A stretch of 64,000 nt of DNA, taken from assembly GCF_002081715.1 (NCBI RefSeq), contig NZ_MUKP01000008.1, forward strand, positions 115,420 to 179,419. The letters are read 5' to 3'. This stretch comes from Nocardia donostiensis (GTDB lineage: Bacteria; Actinomycetota; Actinomycetes; Mycobacteriales; Mycobacteriaceae). Both the position numbers and the translations under genes were made by a program. Below are positions 10,168 to 18,278 of this stretch, piece by piece (position 1 is the first letter of the stretch; each line of letters opens with the position of its first letter). The notes under the pieces are model-generated. The model saw nothing but the letters and a program-made list of their open reading frames with translations, was not told the DNA's origin and searched no databases.

Positions 10168-11886
10168 TCAATCGCAGACGGCGCCGGAGGATGCCGAGCC
10201 CACCAGTTTCGAGTACTTGGCGAGGACACCGCGGGTGTAGCGGGGCGGGAGCGGTGCCCAACCGTCCCGGCGACTCGCAAGTTCCTCGGCATCGACGAGC
10301 AGGTCCAGGGTGCCCGCGGCGACATCGAGACGGATCGGGTCACCGTCGTGGACGAACGCGATCGGCCCACCATCGACAGCTTCAGGGGCGACATGTCCGA
10401 CACACAGCCCGGTAGTGCCTCCGGAGAACCGGCCGTCGGTGAGCAGCAGTACGTCCTTGCCCAGGCCCGCGCCTTTGATGGCGCCGGTGATGGCGAGCAT
10501 TTCACGCATCCCGGGGCCGCCCTTCGGTCCCTCGTAGCGGATCACCACCACATCCCCGGCCCCGATGGTGCCGTCCTCCAGCGCGTCCATCGCCGCCCGC
10601 TCCCGGTCGAACACCCGCGCGGTACCGGTGAACACCTCGAAGTCGAATCCCGCCGATTTCACCACCGCCCCGCCCGGTGCGAGCGTGCCGTGCAGGATCG
10701 TGATCCCACCGGTCGGGTGAATCGGTGCCGCCATGGCGCGGACCACCGCACCATCGGGGTCCGGCGGCGCGATCTGCGCGAGGTTCTGCGCGACCGTGCG
10801 CCCGGTCACGGTCAGGCATCCACCGTGCACGAGCCCGGCGTCCAGCAGCGCCTTCATCATCACCGGCACACCGCCGACCCGGTCCACATCGGTCATCACA
10901 TGCCTGCCGAACGGTTTCACATCGGCCAGGTGCGGCACCCGGCGCCCGATGCGGGAGAAATCGTCGAGTGTCAGCGCGACATTCGCCTCGTGCGCGATCG
11001 CGAGCAGGTGCAGCACAGCATTTGTGGAGCCACCGAAGGCCATGACCACCGCGATCGCGTTCTCGAATGCTTCCTTGGTGAGGATGTCGCGGGCCTTGAT
11101 GCCACGGCGGATCAGGTCGACGACCGCTTCGCCACTGCGCCGGGCATATCCGTCGCGGCGGCGGTCGGTGGCCGGCGGAGCCGCGCTGCCGGGCAACGAC
11201 ATCCCCAATGCTTCGGCGGCGCTGGCCATGGTGTTGGCGGTGTACATGCCACCGCAGGCGCCTTCACCGGGACAGATCGCCCGTTCGATGGCGTCGACGT
11301 CCTCGCGGCTCATCAGGCCCCGCGAGCATGCGCCGACCGCTTCGAACGCATCGATGATGGTGACCTCGCGCTCGCTGCCGTCGGACAGTTTCGCGATACC
11401 GGGCAAGATCGAACCGGCGTAGACGAACACGCTTGCCAGATTCAGCCGCGCCGCCGCCATCAGCATCCCCGGCAACGATTTATCGCACCCGGCGAGCAGC
11501 ACTGAACCGTCGAGCCGCTCGGCCTGCATCACCGTTTCGACGCTGTCGGCGATGACTTCCCGCGATACCAGCGAGAAGTGCATCCCCTCATGCCCCATGG
11601 AAATACCGTCGGACACCGAGATGGTGCCGAATCTCAGGGGATAGCCGCCTGCAGCGAACACGCCCTCCTTGCCTGCTGCGGCCAGCCGGTCCAACGACAG
11701 GTTGCACGGGGTGATCTCGTTCCAGGAAGAGGCGATCCCGATCTGGGGTTTGTCCCAGTCCTCGTCGCCCATGCCGACAGCACGGAGCATCCCGCGTGCG
11801 GCGGTCTTCTCCAAGCCGTCGGTGACGTCGCGGCTGCGCGGTTTCATATCGACGCGTGTCGTCTGGTTGGCCACGAGGCCCATCAT
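10168..11886 (-). CDS. ilvD: Dihydroxy-acid dehydratase
   Basis: 572 residues of the IlvD/Edd family. Fe-S ligands are seen in [23 protein letters not shown] and [16 protein letters not shown]; the C-terminal domain contains [19 protein letters not shown]. The enzyme makes the branched 2-oxo acids for Ile, Val and pantothenate synthesis using an oxygen-sensitive cluster. No other ilv gene is nearby, so it sits outside the usual operon, convergent with dosS. Start ATG at 11886; an alternative in-frame ATG lies 3 nt later. Confidence 0.92.
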   Translation of the reverse strand: MMGLVANQTTRVDMKPRSRDVTDGLEKTAARGMLRAVGMGDEDWDKPQIGIASSWNEITPCNLSLDRLAAAGKEGVFAAGGYPLRFGTISVSDGISMGHEGMHFSLVSREVIADSVETVMQAERLDGSVLLAGCDKSLPGMLMAAARLNLASVFVYAGSILPGIAKLSDGSEREVTIIDAFEAVGACSRGLMSREDVDAIERAICPGEGACGGMYTANTMASAAEALGMSLPGSAAPPATDRRRDGYARRSGEAVVDLIRRGIKARDILTKEAFENAIAVVMAFGGSTNAVLHLLAIAHEANVALTLDDFSRIGRRVPHLADVKPFGRHVMTDVDRVGGVPVMMKALLDAGLVHGGCLTVTGRTVAQNLAQIAPPDPDGAVVRAMAAPIHPTGGITILHGTLAPGGAVVKSAGFDFEVFTGTARVFDRERAAMDALEDGTIGAGDVVVIRYEGPKGGPGMREMLAITGAIKGAGLGKDVLLLTDGRFSGGTTGLCVGHVAPEAVDGGPIAFVHDGDPIRLDVAAGTLDLLVDAEELASRRDGWAPLPPRYTRGVLAKYSKLVGSASSGAVCD

Positions 11887-11912
11887 GCTCTTATCGGCTG
11901 CGGTGCCACGGG

Positions 11913-12230
11913 TTATTCGCCGGTATCGCTGCGTAGCCGGGTGTTGTCGGCGTGTAGTTGGGCATTGGTGTCCTCGAGGTCGAGGATGCGGCCGACTCCC
12001 GCGAGGTTGACGCCTTGGGCCACCAGTTCGGTGATGCGGTGCAGCCGGGCCAGATCGGCGGCACTGTAGCGGCGGGTGCCGCCCTCGCTGCGGGCCGGCG
12101 TGAGCAGCCCGTGTCGTTCGTACAGGCGCAAGGTCTGCACTCCGATTCCGACCAGTTCGGCGGCCACCGAGATGCCGTAGACCGCCTGATCGGGATCCGG
12201 GAGCCGCGGTGTGTGCTGATCGGCCGACAT
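11913..12230 (-). CDS. HspR-like MerR-family repressor
   Basis: Chosen start at 12230 because AAGGAGGAGCTGT directly precedes it; the longer frame lacks a site. 105 residues: Mer[24 protein letters not shown], then [18 protein letters not shown], and a coiled dimerisation tail ([17 protein letters not shown]). This matches HspR, which represses chaperone genes until heat shock. It is divergent from the Hsp20 gene across an AT-rich 145-base region, the natural operator site. Confidence 0.82.
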   Translation of the reverse strand: MSADQHTPRLPDPDQAVYGISVAAELVGIGVQTLRLYERHGLLTPARSEGGTRRYSAADLARLHRITELVAQGVNLAGVGRILDLEDTNAQLHADNTRLRSDTGE

Positions 12231-12275
12231 ACAGCTCCTCCTTCTTCGCTCCATCAGATTTTCTATTTTAGAGAC

Positions 12276-12304
12276 TTGCATTCGACTACCGAGAATGTTA
12301 TAAG
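12276..12304 (+). promoter_or_regulatory. Sigma-70-type promoter of the hsp20 gene
   Basis: TTGCAT at 12276-12281 and TATAAG at 12299-12304 are separated by 17 bases, close to consensus. The predicted start of transcription near 12311 leaves a leader of about 65 nt before the Hsp20 ATG. The segment is AT-rich within a GC-rich genome. No perfect HAIR inverted repeat was seen. Confidence 0.6.
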
Positions 12305-12375
12305 AAACCTATGTCAGGCAGAACAGATTATCTGCCAACAACCTAGAGAGAATGGAGGAGTTGGAGGTGGCGACC

Positions 12376-12795
12376 ATGCTGATGCGCACCGATCCGTTCC
12401 GTGATCTGGACCGTTTGACGCAGCAGGTGTTCGGCACAGCAGCCCGTCCCGCGGTGATGCCGATGGACGCCTGGCGCGAGGGCGAGAAGTTCGTAGTCGA
12501 GTTCGATCTGCCCGGTATCGACCCGGATTCGCTGGATCTGGACATCGAACGCAATGTGGTGACCGTGCGGGCGTCGCGCCCGGAACTCGACACCGGCCGG
12601 GAGATGATCGCCGCGGAACGCTCCCGTGGTGTTTTCAGCCGCCAGCTGTTCCTCGGCGAGAACCTCGACACCGACCACATCACCGCCGACTACACCGACG
12701 GTGTACTGCGCTTGACCATCCCTGTGGCGGAGAAGGCCAAACCCCGCAAGATCGCGGTCGCCCGCGGTAACGGGCACAAGGCCATCGACGCCTGA
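12376..12795 (+). CDS. Hsp20/alpha-crystallin small heat-shock protein
   Basis: 139 residues from ATG 12376, preceded by GGAGGTGG at 12363-12370. The alpha-crystallin domain (about 28-125) begins [18 protein letters not shown] and ends with [11 protein letters not shown], and is followed by a basic tail. It is an ATP-independent holdase. Divergent HspR suggests heat control; the Hsp18/HspX relatives are also hypoxia-induced, fitting the DosR setting (inference). A strong hairpin terminator follows the stop. Confidence 0.88.
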   Translation: MLMRTDPFRDLDRLTQQVFGTAARPAVMPMDAWREGEKFVVEFDLPGIDPDSLDLDIERNVVTVRASRPELDTGREMIAAERSRGVFSRQLFLGENLDTDHITADYTDGVLRLTIPVAEKAKPRKIAVARGNGHKAIDA

Positions 12796-12803
12796 CCGGC
12801 TCT

Positions 12804-12836
12804 GCTCGGCGGACCCGCAAGCCGGGTCCGCCGAGC
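12804..12836 (+). terminator. Hairpin terminator after hsp20
   Basis: A perfect 14-bp stem GCTCGGCGGACCCG / CGGGTCCGCCGAGC with a 5-nt loop starts 8 nt after the stop codon. There is no U-run, as is common in high-GC actinomycetes. Confidence 0.7.
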
Positions 12837-12878
12837 GAACCACATCAGCGGCTCGATCCCAGTGCCAGGAGGTATGCC

Positions 12879-13091
12879 ATGACCATCCCTGCCTTCGACC
12901 ACGCCGACTTCGCCGACCAGAACACCTTCGCACACGACGAGGACCGCGATATCGGGCTGGACACCACAGCGGTGACCCCGCTCGCCGAAAAGGTCCGCGC
13001 CGCGTTCGATACCGCCGAGACCACCGACCGAATCGAACAGTCCCACATCACCCTGCTTCCCAATGACGACGACTATCCCTTCGCCTACTGA
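12879..13091 (+). CDS. Small acidic protein of unknown function
   Basis: 70 residues from ATG 12879 behind CCAGGAGGTATGCC, a strong site. The product is Asp/Glu-rich with two blocks (DHADFADQNTFAHDEDRD; TTDRIEQSHITLLPNDDDYP) and has no Cys or membrane segment. I do not recognise a family. Its 3' end overlaps the cold-shock gene by 29 nt, implying coupled expression. Confidence 0.6.
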   Translation: MTIPAFDHADFADQNTFAHDEDRDIGLDTTAVTPLAEKVRAAFDTAETTDRIEQSHITLLPNDDDYPFAY

Positions 13092-13392
13092 GACCCGGGC
13101 GACACCGGCCTGCCAACCCGAATGCTGGAAACACGGCATGGTCGCCTGGTTCAACAGCGAAAAAGGTTTCGGTTTCCTCCAGCCCGACGACGGCACCGCA
13201 CCGGTGTTCGTCGAGTTCTCCAGCATCGAGGCCACCGGTTACCGAACACTGAGCGCAAGGCAGCCGGTTGTTTTCACCACCGTCGCCACCGCACGCGGTC
13301 CCGAAGCCCGCCGCGTACGCCCCTACACCCGCGCCCGGTCGGTACCGCTGCCACGGCGATCAGTCACCGAATCTCTGCGCTCCCGGAAATGA
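13063..13392 (+). CDS. Cold-shock-domain protein
   Basis: 109 residues. Residues about 25-80 are a cold-shock domain: GMVAWFNSEKGFGFLQPDD with RNP-1 KGFGFL, then VFVEFSSIEATGYRTLSARQ; the RNP-2 segment is VFVEF in place of VFVHF. It is flanked by a 24-residue N-terminal leader containing CQPEC and a basic C-terminal tail, so it is longer than a classic 67-residue Csp. It probably binds single-stranded RNA/DNA. The exact start is uncertain; ATG 13138 would give a standard Csp start. Confidence 0.75.
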   Translation: MTTTIPSPTETRATPACQPECWKHGMVAWFNSEKGFGFLQPDDGTAPVFVEFSSIEATGYRTLSARQPVVFTTVATARGPEARRVRPYTRARSVPLPRRSVTESLRSRK

Positions 13393-13402
13393 AAGGCACC
13401 TG

Positions 13403-13615
13403 ATGGCTTTGCGACACGCCCACCATCATCTGCTGCTGCTGCTCGCCTGCCTCGCAGGTCTGGTCATGCTCGGCGCCCCGCCACTGACGCTGCTCGTACT
13501 CCCCGGCATCGCCGCCTGTGCGCTGCTGGCTCTGCTGCTGCACGAAACCCAGCGCGTCGACCACGAAGGCCCGGCCGGCGCCCCGGCGCGCGCCGAACAC
13601 GGCATCGAACCCTGA
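13403..13615 (+). CDS. Small membrane protein
   Basis: 70 residues from ATG 13403 after GAAAGG. It has an HHH cluster and two hydrophobic segments (LLLLLACLAGLVMLGAP and LLVLPGIAACALLALLL), then a polar tail. This suggests a two-helix inner-membrane protein. No family recognised. It follows the cold-shock gene by 10 nt, probably in the same transcript. Confidence 0.55.
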   Translation: MALRHAHHHLLLLLACLAGLVMLGAPPLTLLVLPGIAACALLALLLHETQRVDHEGPAGAPARAEHGIEP

Positions 13616-13646
13616 GGCGCCCGGCATCCGTCCTGTTTCGGCCGAG

Positions 13647-13672
13647 CCCTGTTTCCGACCGGGGAAACAGGG
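13647..13672 (+). terminator. Hairpin terminator or operator before Mn catalase
   Basis: Perfect 10-bp arms CCCTGTTTCC / GGAAACAGGG around a 6-nt loop, 31 nt after the small membrane protein gene and 45 nt before the catalase start. Position fits a terminator, but an operator is possible. Confidence 0.45.
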
Positions 13673-13716
13673 TAGGCGGCGGACATCGGAGTGCCGTGAC
13701 TACTGCGAGGAGTGCG

Positions 13717-14604
13717 ATGTTCGTCCACAACAAAGACCTCCAGTTCGATGTCCGTGTCGAGCGACCCGACCCACGGTTCGCCACCCTGCTGCAGGAACAA
13801 TTCGGCGGCGCCAACGGGGAACTCAAAGCCGCCATGCAGTACTTCAGCCAAGCGTTCGTCCTGCGCCGCAAACACCCCAAGATGTACGACCTGTTCATGG
13901 ATATCGCCACCGAGGAATTCAGCCACCTCGAAATGGTCGGCAATATGATCACCATGCTCCTCGACGGCCTCAACGACGACCTGAAACAGGCCAACGAACA
14001 CTGCGACTGGATGCCGGTGGTCGCCACCTCCGACGGAAAAGAGCAGGCGATTCATCAGGTAGCCACCGATCCGCTGTTCCTGGCACTGCGCGGCGGCGGG
14101 CCGGACCTCGGAAACTCCGCGGGCGTGCCGTGGAGCGGGGCGTATGTCAACTCCAACGGTGAACCTTCGGTGGACCTGCGCAGCAACCTCGCCGCCGAGT
14201 CGCGGGCCAAGATCGTCTACGAATACCTCAAGCAGTTCACCGACGACCCTGGCGTCCAGGACACCCTGTCGTTCCTGATGACCCGCGAGGTCGCCCACTT
14301 CCAGCAGTTCACCGCCGCACTCAACGAACTGCCCGTCAACTTCCCGCCCGGTGCGCTACCCGGTGACGACCGCTTCCAGAATCTCGCCTTCAACATGTCC
14401 GATGGCCAGTCCCATCGCGGCCCCTGGAATGAAGGCCAGGGCCCGTGGCCCGACGGGATGGAATGGAAATACGTCGAGAACCCGGTCCAGGATTGGCTGG
14501 GTACCAGCATGCGCGACAATACCGGGTCCACCGGCAACCCCCAAGGCAGCCCGGCCGTCGCGGGAAGCAAACCGTTCACGCACGAGCAGCATCAGCCGGG
14601 CTGA
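13717..14604 (+). CDS. Manganese (non-haem) catalase
   Basis: 295 residues from ATG 13717 behind GCGAGGAG. The ferritin-like four-helix core carries the dimanganese ligands in GGANGELKAAMQYF, MDIATEEFSHLEMVG, NLAAESRAKIVYEYL and LMTREVAHFQQF. It disproportionates hydrogen peroxide and tolerates cyanide and azide. The C-terminal tail is polar. A hemerythrin gene follows 34 bases downstream, so peroxide and O2/NO handling may be co-expressed. Confidence 0.92.
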   Translation: MFVHNKDLQFDVRVERPDPRFATLLQEQFGGANGELKAAMQYFSQAFVLRRKHPKMYDLFMDIATEEFSHLEMVGNMITMLLDGLNDDLKQANEHCDWMPVVATSDGKEQAIHQVATDPLFLALRGGGPDLGNSAGVPWSGAYVNSNGEPSVDLRSNLAAESRAKIVYEYLKQFTDDPGVQDTLSFLMTREVAHFQQFTAALNELPVNFPPGALPGDDRFQNLAFNMSDGQSHRGPWNEGQGPWPDGMEWKYVENPVQDWLGTSMRDNTGSTGNPQGSPAVAGSKPFTHEQHQPG

Positions 14605-14638
14605 ACACCGGTCACGATCGCGGAGGGGAGAAGATCCC

Positions 14639-15220
14639 ATGGATGCATTGAGTTTTCTCCGTAGTGAGCACGAGAGTGTGCTTGGCATGATCGAGTCGCT
14701 CGAACGGGGCCGCGGCAACAGCCAGCCGGAACTGGATGCCCGCAATCATTTGACGACAAGCCTGGTGATGGCGGCCTCGCAGCACGAAGCCGTGGAGGAG
14801 CAGTTCTTCTGGCCCGCGGTCCGGCAATCACTGCCCGACGGCGACGCCCTGGCCGATCAGGGGATCAATCAGGAAGAATCGGGCAAACAGTTGCTGCAGA
14901 TGATCGAGGACTCCGAGGCAGGCAACGAGCAGTTCGAACAGGCCCTGACCGAATTCCTCGCCACGCTGCGCGAGCACATCGAGTTCGAGCAGAGCCAGGT
15001 GTGGCCGCAGTTCCGCAAGTCACAACCGCCGCAGGCCATGGAAGAACTCGGGCAGAAAATGGCTGCGGCCAAGAAGACCGCACCCACTCGGCCCCACCCG
15101 GACACACCGTCGAGTTCTGGAGTGCAGAAGACCGTCGGTCCGGCGGCAGCGGTCGCCGACAAGGCTCGCGACATGTTCAGTGGACGCCGATCCCATCAGC
15201 CGCCCGACCCGCCGTCCTGA
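14639..15220 (+). CDS. Hemerythrin HHE-domain protein
   Basis: 193 residues from ATG 14639 behind CGGAGGGGAG. The HHE pattern is spread over SFLRSEHESVLGM, AASQHEAVEEQFFWPAV and LREHIEFEQSQVWPQF, which supply the His/Glu ligands of a di-iron site. Residues about 140-193 form a Pro/Ala-rich, Lys-containing tail. Such proteins bind O2 or NO or act on peroxide. It ends just before a strong bidirectional hairpin. Confidence 0.85.
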   Translation: MDALSFLRSEHESVLGMIESLERGRGNSQPELDARNHLTTSLVMAASQHEAVEEQFFWPAVRQSLPDGDALADQGINQEESGKQLLQMIEDSEAGNEQFEQALTEFLATLREHIEFEQSQVWPQFRKSQPPQAMEELGQKMAAAKKTAPTRPHPDTPSSSGVQKTVGPAAAVADKARDMFSGRRSHQPPDPPS

Positions 15221-15238
15221 ACGCCAGGACAGGCAGCA

Positions 15239-15280
15239 GGCTCGCCCGGACGTCGCCGAGGATCGGCGTCCGGGCGAGCC
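15239..15280. terminator. Bidirectional hairpin terminator
   Basis: Perfect 14-bp arms GGCTCGCCCGGACG / CGTCCGGGCGAGCC with a 14-nt loop lie exactly between the convergent hemerythrin gene (ends 15220) and the catalase-fold gene (ends 15282). Confidence 0.75.
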
Positions 15281-15281
15281 G

Positions 15282-16004
15282 TCAGTGCGGCAGCAACGGG
15301 GCTTCTTCGCCGCGGCCGCGCCTGCTTCCGGAATAGGCGAGTTCCCGGATGTGGGCAATCGCCGCCGGAACCAACGCCACGGAGTCGGGGCGGTTGATCA
15401 TGGGGTCGAAGTAGTCGGTGTGGTGCTCGTTCGACTTGTCGGAGTCGGCCGCGTGCAGCGCGAGTTCGGCTATCGGCCGCTTCGGCTCGCCGATACGGGC
15501 CGCGGTCAGTTCGAACCCCACCTGGTGGTCGCGCAGATGTCTGGTCAGAGCGGCCAGCGATGCCGCCGCGGGCTGGTCGACGTCGGGTTCGGCGAACAAC
15601 CACACCGACGGTCCGTCGGCGAACCGGTAGGGCAGCAGCGTGCCGTAACGGGCGCTACGCCAACCACGAGCGCCGGTGATCAGGAACCGGCTCAGCATCC
15701 CCGTCCCGGTGGTGGCCAACGCAAAATCCCACGGGCGGTTGTCTGCGTCGAGGACCCGGAACGCGAGCCCGAACACGTCCGGCACACCGTCCGGCGCGCC
15801 GATGCCCTTGGACAGCCGCGCCACAACCGGCCGTTCCCCCGATCCGAACAGCGGTTCGTACTCTCCGGACGCGCGCAGCCGACCGGTCAGATACAGCCCT
15901 TTCGGATGAAAGACCCTGGCATGCCGCAGCCGTGCCCCCTCCCGGAACCCGCGTCGCAGCAGCTCAGACGGCATATCGGCCAATCTGGAACGTTTCATGG
16001 CCAC
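15282..16004 (-). CDS. Catalase-fold protein of unknown function
   Basis: 240 residues: ARVFHPKGLYLTGRL, PVVARLSKGIGAPDGVPDVF, GLAFRVLDADNRPWDFALAT and FDPMINRPDSVAL. The order resembles the beta-barrel of haem-dependent catalase-like proteins found in actinomycetes, but the short length omits much of a true catalase and I see no classical haem Tyr motif. Function is therefore open. It is convergent with the hemerythrin gene and near Mn catalase, consistent with oxidative stress. Confidence 0.6.
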   Translation of the reverse strand: MAMKRSRLADMPSELLRRGFREGARLRHARVFHPKGLYLTGRLRASGEYEPLFGSGERPVVARLSKGIGAPDGVPDVFGLAFRVLDADNRPWDFALATTGTGMLSRFLITGARGWRSARYGTLLPYRFADGPSVWLFAEPDVDQPAAASLAALTRHLRDHQVGFELTAARIGEPKRPIAELALHAADSDKSNEHHTDYFDPMINRPDSVALVPAAIAHIRELAYSGSRRGRGEEAPLLPH

Positions 16005-16058
16005 GATCTACCCTGCAGCGGCCGACTCAATCGCCGACCGCGGCCGTGGCAGGCCTCG

Positions 16059-16919
16059 TCACTGCGGCAGGTGAGCGAGCACCGCGAACATGGTGACCGA
16101 CAGGTGATAGTCGCCTGCGGCTATCCCGGCGTCCATGGTGGCGACCAGGTTCTCGTGCTCCTGCTGGGTGATCGCGCCACTGTCGCGCGCGGTCTCTCCC
16201 ATTCCGGCGAAGAACGGCCGCAGCGTTTCGGGCTCCCAGATCACCGCCTCCGAACCCATATCGTCGATGACGAACCCGGCGGCCGCAAGCAGGCCCCGGA
16301 GCCGCCGACCGGACGCCGGATTCGGCGTGGCTGCCAACATCACGTCCGACAGACGCCGCACCACGTCCGTGTCGCCGGGGTGCAGGATCGCGGTGTGCCA
16401 GTCGCTGTCGATGAGCAGCACCCGCCCACCGGGATGTAAGACCCGCGCGATCTCGGCGGTGGCGGCGTCGGGGTCATCCAGATGCTGGTAGACCCGTTCG
16501 CACCGCACGGCGTCGAAGTGCCCGTCGGCGAACGGCAACCGGTAGGCACTACCTTCGACGAACTCGACGCACCCGGCCTGCGTGCCGGCAGCAGCCGTGC
16601 GCTCGCGGGCCACGGCCAGCATCGCCGGATTGGGATCGACACCGACCGCCTCCCCGTCAGGCCCGACCCGCTCGGCGAATTCCCGCACCTCCGAGCCGGT
16701 TCCCGACCCGATATCCAACACCCGCTCCCCCTGCCCCACCGCCAGCACCTCATGCCCCCACCGCCGGATACGCTGAATGCTCGGCAGCTGGGCCTGCAGA
16801 TCCAGCAGGCCGACCAACATCGCCATCGCCTCGTCGGCGCCTTCCGCCGGTTCTCTGTTGAGAGCGTCCACATGAAACGACAGCTGCTGTGCCCGGCTTA
16901 TCGGCTCATCGATCTGCAT
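16059..16919 (-). CDS. SAM-dependent methyltransferase (UbiE/Methyltransf_11 type)
   Basis: 286 residues from ATG 16919 (MQIDEPISRAQQL). Motif I is VLDIGSGTGSEVREFAERVG, followed by AVGVDPNPAMLAVARER and FVEGSAYRLPFADGHFDAV. EIARVLHPGGRVLLIDSDW is the post-III region. The frame stays open upstream but those codons overlap the neighbouring epimerase gene and are not plausible. Substrate unknown. It lies 31 bases downstream of the epimerase on the same strand. Confidence 0.8.
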   Translation of the reverse strand: MQIDEPISRAQQLSFHVDALNREPAEGADEAMAMLVGLLDLQAQLPSIQRIRRWGHEVLAVGQGERVLDIGSGTGSEVREFAERVGPDGEAVGVDPNPAMLAVARERTAAAGTQAGCVEFVEGSAYRLPFADGHFDAVRCERVYQHLDDPDAATAEIARVLHPGGRVLLIDSDWHTAILHPGDTDVVRRLSDVMLAATPNPASGRRLRGLLAAAGFVIDDMGSEAVIWEPETLRPFFAGMGETARDSGAITQQEHENLVATMDAGIAAGDYHLSVTMFAVLAHLPQ

Positions 16920-16950
16920 GCTTTCGACAGTAGTGTTCCCGTTGCCTGCC

Positions 16951-18003
16951 TCAGGCGCTCGGCGCTGCGGCAGCGGCCGATTCACGCAGCGGTGCCGACG
17001 CAAACCGGGCGAGACCGTCGGCAGGACGAACGCGAGCGGTGAAACCGAGCACACGCGCGGCCTGCGCGGGGTCGGCAACAATATGGCGGACGTCGCCTGC
17101 CCGCACGCGACCGGTGACGACCGGCTCGGGGCCACCGTGCGCCCGCGCCAATGTCGCCGCCACCTCACCGATGGCGATCGGATGCCCTGAGCAGATGTTC
17201 AGCGGCACGAACCCGGGCAGGGGCTGCTCGACGGCGGCACGATTGGCCTCGGCGACATCGCTGACATGCACGAAATCGCGCATCTGCCCGCCGTCCTCGA
17301 ACACCTGCGGTGCGCGCCCGGCCTCCACTGCCGAACGGAAGATCGCCGCCACCCCGGAATACGGTGTGTCCCTGGGCATCCCGTCGCCGTACACATTGTG
17401 GTACCGCAATGCGGTGACGCAGCCACCGGTCGCCGCCGCCCACGCCGCCGCATAGTTCTCCTGCGCGACCTTGCTGGCCGCGTACACACTGCGCGGCCGT
17501 GACGGCGTTTCCTCCGGCACCGACACCCACTCGAGGGTCTCCTCGCCGCAGCGATACTCGTACATTCCCGCGGCGAGATCGACGGCCAGCCGCACACCCA
17601 CCTGAACCATCCCGCACCGCCGTCCCCGATAACGCCCCTCGCCGTACACCACCATCGAAGAAGCCAGCACCAGCCGCCGGCAGCCTGCTCGGTCCATGGC
17701 GGCCAGCAGCACCGCGGTCCCGTAGTCGTTATGGCTGGCGTAGGCGGGCGCATCCTGCGCGCTCACCCCGGCCCCCACCACCGCGGCCTGGTGGCAGACC
17801 ACATCCACGTCTGTGAGCAGCCCATCCAGCGCCGCGGAGTCACGCACGTCGATCCTGCGCACCCCCTCGGGCGCGGCAGCCGCCGGTCCGTGCGCCGCAT
17901 CCAGCATGACGTCGACGGCGACCACGTCGTGTCCGCTGTCGCGCAGTGCGCGGTGCACATGGGAACCGATGAACCCGGCCGCGCCGGTCAGCAGAACTCG
18001 CAC
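16951..18003 (-). CDS. NAD-dependent epimerase/dehydratase
   Basis: 350-residue extended SDR: VLLTGAAGFIGSHVHRAL (GxxGxxG), LVLASSMVVYGEGRY, catalytic YAASK with upstream Ser, ALRYHNVYGDGMPRDTPYSG and FEDGGQMRDFVHVSDVAEAN. It probably acts on a nucleotide sugar (UDP-glucose 4-epimerase-like). The cluster EYRCGEETLEWV is an unusual insert in the middle. It probably shares a transcript with the downstream methyltransferase. Confidence 0.82.
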   Translation of the reverse strand: MRVLLTGAAGFIGSHVHRALRDSGHDVVAVDVMLDAAHGPAAAAPEGVRRIDVRDSAALDGLLTDVDVVCHQAAVVGAGVSAQDAPAYASHNDYGTAVLLAAMDRAGCRRLVLASSMVVYGEGRYRGRRCGMVQVGVRLAVDLAAGMYEYRCGEETLEWVSVPEETPSRPRSVYAASKVAQENYAAAWAAATGGCVTALRYHNVYGDGMPRDTPYSGVAAIFRSAVEAGRAPQVFEDGGQMRDFVHVSDVAEANRAAVEQPLPGFVPLNICSGHPIAIGEVAATLARAHGGPEPVVTGRVRAGDVRHIVADPAQAARVLGFTARVRPADGLARFASAPLRESAAAAAPSA

Positions 18004-18278
18004 ACCCCCAATCCTGCCCCCGCGCGACCGGGAATCGAGGTAGCCGACGCCGTGTCCTCGCGAATTCGGTCATTCTCACAAGCCGGCCGCGGTGCACTCG
18101 CACCCGGCTTGCAGGACGAGCAGAGCAGGGGTCGCCGACCTGGCACCGGCTCGACCGTTGCTGGCGGGGCTCCCCCATCTGCCAGAGGACTCATCGGAAC
18201 CGGGCATCGAACGTTCTTTGGGGCAAGGGAGCAACGACAGGATCGTGTGGGTGGTGAACGTGCGGGTACCCGCCCGCC

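Noticed and set aside
12270..12310. HAIR-type HspR operator
   Set aside because: CTTGCAT is present but no matching ACTCAAG half-site at the right spacing; only the promoter is reported.
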